A stretch of 64,000 bases of DNA from Wenjunlia tyrosinilytica (GTDB lineage Bacteria > Actinomycetota > Actinomycetes > Streptomycetales > Streptomycetaceae): assembly GCF_014646055.1 (NCBI RefSeq), contig NZ_BMMS01000019.1, forward strand, positions 62,001 to 126,000, given 5' to 3'. The position numbers and the translations under genes were made by a program. Shown one piece after another: positions 58,141 through 64,000 of the stretch. Each line of letters starts with the position of its first letter. Within the stretch, counting starts at the first letter, position 1. The notes below the pieces were generated by a model. It searched no databases and was not told where the DNA came from. It was given only the letters and a program-made list of their open reading frames with translations.

Positions 58141-59115
58141 GTGCAGTGGCGGAGCGCGTACGCGACGACGGCAGGTGCGCTCACGGGCGCGCTGCCGACC
58201 CGGAAGAAACCACAGGACCCGCCGGGCCCCGGGGCACCGGGCGCGCCACGGCAGCCCTGGGAAAGGACTCCGGCCCCGTGCGCCGTCCGGCCGGGCGGCC
58301 GGCTCCGCCCGAAAGGCGCGGTGGACCTGCGCCGGTCGGCCCGGCGCGCCGCCCAGCCGCCCCTGCCCCTCACGGTCCACGCGGCCCCGGATGACCGTTT
58401 GCTCCCGAACCCGGAGTCCTCGAACGCCCGGCCGGGCCCGGCGGCCGCGTCGGCCTCGGTGGCCTTGACGCCCGTGCCCGCATCGGCGGTGCTCGCGGCT
58501 CGTCCCGGGCCCGTGGTCCCGCACGAGCCCGTGCGGACCCTTCACTACCCCGCGGGGGACATCGTGGTGGTCTCCGGGCTGCCGGGGAGCGGGAAGAGCA
58601 CGCTCATTCGGCAGACCGTCGCCGACCGGGGCGCCGTGGAGCTCATTGACTCGCAGGATGTGCGGGAGCGGTACGAGCGGGTGGTGCCCGCCTGGATGCC
58701 CTACGCCGTCTACCGGCCCGTCGTCCGGGCCGCGCACTACCGGGGGCTCTACCGGGCGGTCCGGTCCGGGCGGAGCCTGGTGGTGCACGACTGCGGGTCC
58801 ATGGCGTGGGTGAGGCGGTGGCTGGCCCGTACCGCGCTGCGCCGCGGGGGCGGGATGCACCTGCTCCTCATGGACGTCACCGCCCGCGAGGCCGCCGACG
58901 GTCAGCATGCGCGCGGGCGGCGGGTCTCGGCCTATGCCTTCGCCCGTCACCGGGGGGCTTCGCGCAGGCTCATCGGGGCCGCCGAGGAGGCCGCTCGGTG
59001 CGGGGGCGCGCCGCTCGCACGCAGGCGGTCGCGGCTGCCCAAGGGCTGCGTCTCCGCCGTGCTCATCGACCGGTCCGCCGCCGGCGCGCTGCGCGAGATC
59101 CGCTTCGGCGACTGA
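58141..59115 (+). CDS. P-loop (AAA-type kinase-like) ATP-binding protein
   Basis: A 324-residue protein. The first 130 residues are Pro/Ala/Arg-rich and apparently disordered. A P-loop NTPase domain follows (about 150-324): IVVVSGLPGSGKSTLIRQT holds Walker A, a DSQDVRERYERVVP loop follows, and VVHDCGSMAWVRRWLART is a Walker B-like strand. The size and layout resemble small zeta/PNK-like kinases, but the substrate cannot be read from the sequence. GTG 58141 has GGGGGAGGGGCGG upstream. It is divergent from gcvT and converges with a secreted protein gene. Confidence 0.8.
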   Translation: MQWRSAYATTAGALTGALPTRKKPQDPPGPGAPGAPRQPWERTPAPCAVRPGGRLRPKGAVDLRRSARRAAQPPLPLTVHAAPDDRLLPNPESSNARPGPAAASASVALTPVPASAVLAARPGPVVPHEPVRTLHYPAGDIVVVSGLPGSGKSTLIRQTVADRGAVELIDSQDVRERYERVVPAWMPYAVYRPVVRAAHYRGLYRAVRSGRSLVVHDCGSMAWVRRWLARTALRRGGGMHLLLMDVTAREAADGQHARGRRVSAYAFARHRGASRRLIGAAEEAARCGGAPLARRRSRLPKGCVSAVLIDRSAAGALREIRFGD

Positions 59116-59165
59116 CTTCCCCAGTGACTTCCCAGGGGCCTGCCCCACTGGCTTCCCCGATGGTG

Positions 59166-59214
59166 GCGCGGGCCCGTGGTCCACGTAGGTCCACAGCGGA
59201 GCGCGGGCCCGCGC
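59166..59214. terminator. Hairpin between convergent genes
   Basis: GCGCGGGCCC (59166-59175) pairs with GGGCCCGCGC (59205-59214): a 10-bp stem with a 29-nt loop, between the stops of the P-loop protein and the secreted protein. Confidence 0.6.
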
Positions 59215-59227
59215 GGCTCGGTGGTGA

Positions 59228-59917
59228 CTACTTCGCGGGCGGGTTGGCCTCGGCGGGCAGCGTCGACGCCGAGGGGATCGGCGGCACGGTGGGGATCTCG
59301 GGCAACTGGGGGATCAACTGGCCCAGCGCGTCCAGGACGGCTTGGAGGGCGGTCGCGATGGCTGCCGGGTCGCCCGACATGATGGCGGCCACCAGCGCGT
59401 TGATGGCGGCCTCCAGCGCCGCCAGGTCCGCCGACCTGGTCTTCGCCGAACTCCGGTCGGTGGCCGTGGGCGGCGTGGTCGTGGACGCCGTTCCCGACGT
59501 CGTGGGAGCCGCCGCCGTGCCCGAGGCCGCACTCGGCGCCTTCTCGGAGACCCTGGTCACCGATGCCAGGGCGTCCTCAACGGCCTTGCGGAACGAGGGC
59601 GTCGTGGGCAGCGACGACAGGGACGGCAGGGACGACGGCGACATGGAGGACGTCGAGGACGATTGACCGCCGGAGGCGTTGAGCACCGAGGTGACCAGGT
59701 CCGCCACGGGCGTGAGGCTGCCGCTCATCCCGCTGAGCCGGCTCGCCTGCTCCATCAGCGCGTCGAGGCCCGGCAGTGGGACCGGTGCCGCGGCCCGGGC
59801 GGCGGAACGCGGTGCCCGCTTCTCGGCGGGGTCGACGGCGTGGGCCGCGGCGGTGAAGGTGAGGCAGCCGCAGACAGCGGCAGCGACGACGGTGGCTGCC
59901 GTCCTGGTGCAACGCAT
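59228..59917 (-). CDS. Secreted alpha-helical protein of unknown function
   Basis: A 229-residue protein. The signal peptide covers about residues 1-27 (RCTRTAATVVAAAVCGCLTF, TAAAHA). The first half has Ser/Thr/Pro-rich linkers. A helical segment at about 165-205 (DLAALEAAINALVAAIMSGD, PAAIATALQAVLDALGQLIP) is rich in Ala and Leu. No domain is recognised and the mature part has no Cys. ATG 59917 follows AGAGAGGAACG. The region 16-66 bp upstream carries five CGGATCT words. Confidence 0.75.
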   Translation of the reverse strand: MRCTRTAATVVAAAVCGCLTFTAAAHAVDPAEKRAPRSAARAAAPVPLPGLDALMEQASRLSGMSGSLTPVADLVTSVLNASGGQSSSTSSMSPSSLPSLSSLPTTPSFRKAVEDALASVTRVSEKAPSAASGTAAAPTTSGTASTTTPPTATDRSSAKTRSADLAALEAAINALVAAIMSGDPAAIATALQAVLDALGQLIPQLPEIPTVPPIPSASTLPAEANPPAK

Positions 59918-59933
59918 TGACGTTCCTCTCTGT

Positions 59934-59983
59934 CGGATCTCTTCTGTCGGATCTCTCGGATCTCTCGGATCTCCGTCGGATCT
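59934..59983. repeat. Five CGGATCT words upstream of the secreted protein gene
   Basis: CGGATCT occurs at 59934, 59948, 59957, 59966 and 59977 (spacings 14, 9, 9 and 11 bp), so the middle three form a 9-bp tandem repeat. It lies in the leader or promoter of the minus-strand gene starting at 59917. Confidence 0.85.
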
Positions 59984-60191
59984 CCCCGCGGTATCGCTAT
60001 GGATCAACCGTGCGAGAGGTGTGCACTCCCTGCAACTCGGCGAAAGCGCAGAGTGACCGTCGAGTGGCCCATTCCGCGTCCCGTATTCCGGATGTGCGCA
60101 GCCGGGGGACCGTCTTCGCCGTGCAGCCGTTAGGGTGCCCTGTGCGGCAGCAGACGGCGTGAGGAACGCCAGAGACGGTGGTTTGGCGGCA

Positions 60192-61088
60192 ATGAGCATC
60201 CCGACGCAGCGAAGCGGAAGCAGTCTCCCCGAAACCGGTGCTCCCTTTGCCGGTGCTCCCATGGCCGGCGTGCCCTTGAGCGACCCCGGGGCCGACGCGA
60301 GCGCCCCCGCGACGGGCGCCGCGGCCACCGGCTTCCCCGCCAACGAGCTCGAGCACGTGCTCGCCGCCTCGCTCGGCAATCCCGACGCCACCCCCCGCCT
60401 GCTGGAGACCCTCGCCAGGTCCCCCATCTGGATCCCGCTGCCCTCCGGCGGCAGCCCCGACAGCCCCGACCTCGACCTGCCGACCATCGAGCTGGAGGGG
60501 ATCGCCTACGTCCCCGTCTTCAGCTCGGAGGAGCAGTTCCTCCGCGTCGCGAACGGGCTGTCCTTCGCCGTCGCCCCCATGTACGAGTTCGCCCGAGGCC
60601 TGCCGCCCGAGGTCGGCATCGCCGTCAACCCGGACGGCGCGGTCGGTGTCCCCGTCCCGCCCGCCGCCGTGCCCGAGCTGTGCCGCGGCCCCGTCGGCGA
60701 CCCCCGTGACGGCGCCACCCGCCCCACCGGCCACGACGCCGCCGCGCGGGCCACCGGCGCCCGGGTGCGCATGTGGGAGCCGGACCCGGACATCGAGCCC
60801 GTGGACTTCCTGGCCACCGCCGCCGGTGAGTTCGCCGTCACCCCCGTCGTCCTGACCGCCCGCAGGGCCCTGGCCAGCATCGAGGGCGGCGAGCCCGCGC
60901 TGTTCGTCGGGGTCGAGCTCGACAGGTGGCAGGAGAGCGACCGGGCCGCCGCCATGGACGCGCTCGGACGCGCCCTGGGCGCCGTCCCCCTGGTCTGGCC
61001 GGTCAATCTCGTCCTCCTCGACATCGCCCAGGACCCGGTGGGCGACTGGATGCTGGAGCGGGTCGAACCGTTCTTCTCCCGCTACTGA
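60192..61088 (+). CDS. SseB-family protein (enhanced serine sensitivity type)
   Basis: A 298-residue cytoplasmic protein of the SseB family, named after an E. coli gene whose overproduction alters serine sensitivity; the molecular role is unknown. An Ala/Pro/Gly-rich N-terminus (1-45) precedes the SseB N-domain (about 50-175; ELEHVLAASLGNPDATPRLL, PVFSSEEQFLRVANG). The C-domain covers about 205-298 (ALFVGVELDRWQESDRAAAM, WMLERVEPFFSRY). ATG 60192 follows GGTGGTTTGGCGGC. It is followed on the same strand by a second SseB-like gene. Confidence 0.85.
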   Translation: MSIPTQRSGSSLPETGAPFAGAPMAGVPLSDPGADASAPATGAAATGFPANELEHVLAASLGNPDATPRLLETLARSPIWIPLPSGGSPDSPDLDLPTIELEGIAYVPVFSSEEQFLRVANGLSFAVAPMYEFARGLPPEVGIAVNPDGAVGVPVPPAAVPELCRGPVGDPRDGATRPTGHDAAARATGARVRMWEPDPDIEPVDFLATAAGEFAVTPVVLTARRALASIEGGEPALFVGVELDRWQESDRAAAMDALGRALGAVPLVWPVNLVLLDIAQDPVGDWMLERVEPFFSRY

Positions 61089-61265
61089 CCCCGCCTCCGG
61101 GCCGGCCCGCGGTGACCCGTCCCCGGTCGCTCGGGCGGGCCCTTGAGGACCAGTCCCCGGACGTGGTGCCACCGCCGACCCTTAACCTGGTTGGATGACG
61201 GGCGGGTGTACTCGTGTGCATGGATCTCGATGGCTGACGGAAGCTGGGAGAAGGGGCGGACCGGA

Positions 61266-62087
61266 GTGAGCGCGGGCGCGGGAGGAGGCGCGGCAGCGGC
61301 CGGCCAGGTCGAGCACATGCTGCACCAGGTCGCGCCCGGCCGTTTCGACGCGTACGAGGCGCTTCTGCGGGCGATCGCCGACGGCGAGGTCTGGATGCTC
61401 CTGTGGCACGGGCAGCCCGGCTCGCCCGACGCCCAGTACGGGAACATGGACGTGGAGGGCTTCAACTACGCCCCCTGCGTGACCTCCGCCAAGGAGCTCG
61501 CCGCGAGCGGGTGGAACCGGGCCCACGAGGTCGTCACCGGCCCCGCCATCGCCAACTCCCTCTTCCGCACCCGCTACGGCCTGTGGCTCAATCCCCACGC
61601 GCCGGGCGGAGGCGTCGGCGTCCCGTGGCTGGACCTGCGCCGTATCGCCTCGGGCCTCGACCGGCTGCCCGCCGGTCCGCTGCAGCTGAGCGAACCCACC
61701 CTCCAGCTGCCCCAGTTCTACGCGCTCCTCGCGCAGAACGCGCACCGGACGCCTCCCGTGCGCTCCCTGCGGCGCGCCTGGGTGCAGCCCGCGCTGGGAG
61801 AGCCGTATCTGGCGATCGGCCTCGACCTGTACGACGCGGGGCCGCAGGCGCTCGAGAGCGTCCGGCAGATGGTGCAGCACGCCCTCGGCGCGGCGCCGGA
61901 GGGGCTGCCCGTCTCCACCGTGGCCATGGCCGACGAGTACGACCCCGTGGCCATGTGGATGCGCGCCCACCAGCGGCCGTTCTTCGACCGGGACGGGTTC
62001 GGGGGCGGAGCCCCGGCGCCACAGCAGGGCTGGCAGCAGCCTCCCCCGAGACACCCCGGCTCCCACCCGGGCTGGCCCTCCTACTGA
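61266..62087 (+). CDS. SseB-like protein (second copy)
   Basis: A 273-residue protein related to its upstream neighbour. The N-domain has QVEHMLHQVAPGRFDAYEAL and VWMLLWHGQPGSPDAQYGN, and the C-domain has AWVQPALGEPYLAIGLDLYD and DEYDPVAMWMRAHQRPFFD. The tail is Pro/Gly/Gln-rich. GTG 61266 is chosen (GAAGGGG upstream, conserved part starting soon after); ATG 61230 is an alternative. The tandem arrangement, at a 177-bp gap, suggests co-expression. The role is unknown. It converges with the DUF885 gene after 39 bp. Confidence 0.82.
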   Translation: MSAGAGGGAAAAGQVEHMLHQVAPGRFDAYEALLRAIADGEVWMLLWHGQPGSPDAQYGNMDVEGFNYAPCVTSAKELAASGWNRAHEVVTGPAIANSLFRTRYGLWLNPHAPGGGVGVPWLDLRRIASGLDRLPAGPLQLSEPTLQLPQFYALLAQNAHRTPPVRSLRRAWVQPALGEPYLAIGLDLYDAGPQALESVRQMVQHALGAAPEGLPVSTVAMADEYDPVAMWMRAHQRPFFDRDGFGGGAPAPQQGWQQPPPRHPGSHPGWPSY

Positions 62088-62126
62088 GCCGGCTCCTGAC
62101 CGCCCCGAGGCCACCCGCCCCGGGGG

Positions 62127-63665
62127 TCACCCGCCCCCGGGCTCAGCGCCCTCCAGTGCCGACGCGATCAGCCCCAGCGGCGGGCTCCCCAGCGCCATCA
62201 GCCCGGTGTGGAAGCGCTCCAGCGAGAACCCCGCCCCCCACTGCCGCCGCGCCCGCTCCCGCAGGTCCATCAGCTCCAACTTCCCCCAGGTGTACCGCCC
62301 GTAGGCCGCGTCGAACGTCCCCCGCCTCGCCTCCGACGCCGCGCCCGCCCTCGGCAGATGCGCGTCCTCGACGAACCACTGCGTCGCCTCCTCGACATCC
62401 ATCGCCCCCGTGTGCAGCCCGATCGCGCAGGACAGCCGCGTCACCCGCACCAGCGCCTCCAGGGCCACCCCGATCGCGAACCGCGGATCGCCCTCGCGAA
62501 AGCCCTCCTCCAGGCACACCTCCTCGATGTAGTGCGCCCACCCCTCGCAGAACGACAGCGAGTGCAGCACCCTGCGCACGGGAGTCGGCGCGTGCCGCAG
62601 CGACCGGCCGTGCGCGAAGTGCCCGGGAGCGACCTCGTGGACGGTGATCGACGGCAGGCTGGTCCTGCTGAACACCTGGAGCCACTCCTCCTGCTCCACC
62701 TGCGGCCAGCTCGGATCGGGAGGGGTGACGTGGTACCAGGACGGCGCGTCCGGCTCCTGGGGCGCCGCCCACGTCATCATCGCCATCGACCAGCGGCGCG
62801 ACGGCGGCGCGGGGCCGATCAGGCACTCGCCGTCGAGGTGCGGAGCGAGTCGCTTGGCGCGGCTGAACGCCAGCACCTCCTGCGTCAGCCGCGTCGCCTC
62901 CGCGATCACTCCGTCCGCGTCGGGGTGGTCGGCGTGCAGCTCGGGGATCAGCTCGTCGACGGACCGGGTGGGGTCGTAGGCACGGCAGGCCCGCGCCAAC
63001 AGCTCGCGCAGCCGGTCGCGTTCGGCCTGCGCCCGGTCGGCGAGCCGGGACAGGTCGACCTCCAGACCCTCCTGGCTGCCCATCAAGGACGCCAGCGCCG
63101 CCCCGCCGAGCCTGGCGTCCGGATCGCCGAAGTCCGCGGCCCTCGCCACATGGGCAACCAGCCGCTCGTGTGCCTTCAACGCCGCCGCGACCTCCGGGCC
63201 CCGGTCCGGATCGAGGTCCGCCGCGAGCCCGCGCACCGCGCCGAGCAGCGCCCCCGCCACCGGCGCGCTGAGCCGGTCCAGGGAGGCCACGGCGGCGTCC
63301 ACCGCGTCCGGCCAGCCCGCCAGATGGTCCAGCCGCGCTCGCGCGCGTTCCTCCGGGGGCGCGTACTCCCGGTCGTAGGCGGTCAGTTCGAGATTGGACA
63401 GGTGAAGGTACGGGTCGCGGCGGTGGAGTTCGAGCTCGGCGAACTGCACCCGCAGCGCGTTCTCGAAGACCGTCAGATGGGCCTCGTCGTGCGGGTCCGC
63501 CAGGGGCCGGGGGTGCTCCTTGCGGGCCCTGTCCAGGGCGTAGAGGCCGGAGCGCACCCCTTCGGGCGACAGGTCCTGCATCCGCCCGTCGTACTCGTGC
63601 AGCCCGGCCATCTCCCGGACCGTGGGGACCATGAGGTCGCACACCGCGCGCAGCCGATCATCCAT
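62127..63665 (-). CDS. DUF885 family metallopeptidase-like protein
   Basis: A 512-residue cytoplasmic protein with no signal peptide. The DUF885 core includes TVHEVAPGHFAHGRSLRH, which keeps an HExxxGH-like zinc pattern, and SFCEGWAHYIEEVCLEEGF, which supplies the third ligand Glu. Members are annotated as putative carboxypeptidases, but few are characterised. ATG 63665 (MDDRLRAV) has no ribosome binding site. TACCGT lies 6 bases upstream, which fits a -10 box for a leaderless mRNA. Confidence 0.8.
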   Translation of the reverse strand: MDDRLRAVCDLMVPTVREMAGLHEYDGRMQDLSPEGVRSGLYALDRARKEHPRPLADPHDEAHLTVFENALRVQFAELELHRRDPYLHLSNLELTAYDREYAPPEERARARLDHLAGWPDAVDAAVASLDRLSAPVAGALLGAVRGLAADLDPDRGPEVAAALKAHERLVAHVARAADFGDPDARLGGAALASLMGSQEGLEVDLSRLADRAQAERDRLRELLARACRAYDPTRSVDELIPELHADHPDADGVIAEATRLTQEVLAFSRAKRLAPHLDGECLIGPAPPSRRWSMAMMTWAAPQEPDAPSWYHVTPPDPSWPQVEQEEWLQVFSRTSLPSITVHEVAPGHFAHGRSLRHAPTPVRRVLHSLSFCEGWAHYIEEVCLEEGFREGDPRFAIGVALEALVRVTRLSCAIGLHTGAMDVEEATQWFVEDAHLPRAGAASEARRGTFDAAYGRYTWGKLELMDLRERARRQWGAGFSLERFHTGLMALGSPPLGLIASALEGAEPGGG

Positions 63666-64000
63666 GAGGCGACGGTAGCGGGCGGGACGCGGCAGTTCAC
63701 CGTTTACAACCCGCAACATCACCGCAACCAACCCTTGTCTGTTGCGTACGTCACAGTTGCGCAAACATTCGCATAGGGGGCTGGCGGGTGATCGGCCCGT
63801 CGTTGAAGAGTTTGCCCGCGACACGGACCACCGGTGGGCACCCGGTCCCTGCCGCCCGCACCATTTGCTCCGCACAGCACGGCCTGCTCCGCGCACCGCC
63901 CGTATCGCTGAACGTTGAGCCACCCCGGCAGCCGCACGTCGAGTCACCGAGACAGCCGCACGTCGAGCCGTCCGACAGCTGCACGTCGCGCCACCCAACA
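63666..64000. other. 335-bp region at the right edge; no firm gene
   Basis: AT-richer around 63715-63775 (GTTGCGTACGTCACAGTTGC; GCAAACATTCGCATAG), probably promoter. The last 83 bp carry a 24-bp tandem repeat. A 77-codon minus-strand frame reading through it is Cys-rich but unsupported by a ribosome binding site. Confidence 0.5.
63918..63988. repeat. Three-copy 24-bp tandem repeat at window edge
   Basis: Units of AG(C/T)C(A/G)(C/T)CC-type start and CAGC(C/T)GCACGTCG end lie at 63918-63941, 63942-63965 and 63966-63988. The array may continue beyond the window. Confidence 0.8.

Noticed and set aside
63751..63984. A 77-codon Cys-rich minus-strand frame at the edge
   Set aside because: It has no ribosome binding site and its Cys pattern is dictated by the 24-bp DNA repeat; kept only as a finding about the repeat.

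Overview
This window reads as chromosomal core of a Streptomyces or very close relative. Base composition is strongly GC-rich, GTG and TTG starts are frequent, ribosome binding sites are of the GGAGG type, and one gene carries a rare TTA codon. Gene order matches, from memory, the S. coelicolor region that runs from icmA (SCO5415) past pyk2-ackA-pta, the GlgE glucan cluster and the gcv operon. No plasmid, phage, insertion sequence, CRISPR, rRNA or tRNA was seen.

Layout. 1-3.1 kb: the 3' part of icmA (isobutyryl-CoA mutase), a convergent TetR regulator, and a thioredoxin-TPR protein. 3.7-6.4 kb: an uncharacterised three-gene envelope cassette (DUF6230, DUF6114, and a Pro/Lys/Ser-rich exported protein). 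6.5-11.5 kb: pta-ackA-pyk on the minus strand, converting between acetyl-CoA, acetyl phosphate, acetate and ATP plus the last glycolytic step. A wrecked 6-phosphofructokinase gene lies at 11.95-12.35 kb, where S. coelicolor has an intact pfk. 12.4-14.9 kb: a GH8 and GH18 pair behind a palindrome resembling the operator of chitosanase genes. 14.9-15.8 kb: a GC-extreme stretch with no gene. 15.9-17.8 kb: a TenA/PqqC-like protein divergent from an ArsR-type regulator. 17.9-22 kb: a DctA dicarboxylate carrier divergent from a CitA/DcuS-type two-component system, with a Crp-like site between them. 22-23.7 kb: a CHRD-domain protein and a lipoprotein.

23.7-34.7 kb is the GlgE cluster: glgE-treS-mak-glgB on the minus strand and glgP divergent. 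Trehalose is isomerised to maltose, phosphorylated, polymerised by GlgE and branched by GlgB; GlgP removes glucose-1-phosphate. glgX (debranching) lies farther on at 41.4-43.7 kb. Between them are an exported M4 metalloprotease and a heterodimeric ABC exporter.

43.9-52.9 kb: two tandem lipoprotein L,D-transpeptidases, an enoyl-CoA hydratase, a small HATPase with a TTA codon, a secreted pierisin/Scabin-like ADP-ribosyltransferase with an extra N-terminal region, an MMPL transporter and a small membrane protein. 53.1-58.0 kb: a one-carbon operon, gcvT-gcvH-glyA-sdaA, behind a tandem glycine riboswitch. 58.1-63.7 kb: a P-loop protein, a secreted protein of unknown role, two adjacent SseB-family proteins and a DUF885 metallopeptidase-like protein. 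The most interesting items are the envelope cassette, the pfk fossil, the phosphotransacetylase with a repetitive insert in its catalytic domain, and the enlarged ADP-ribosyltransferase.
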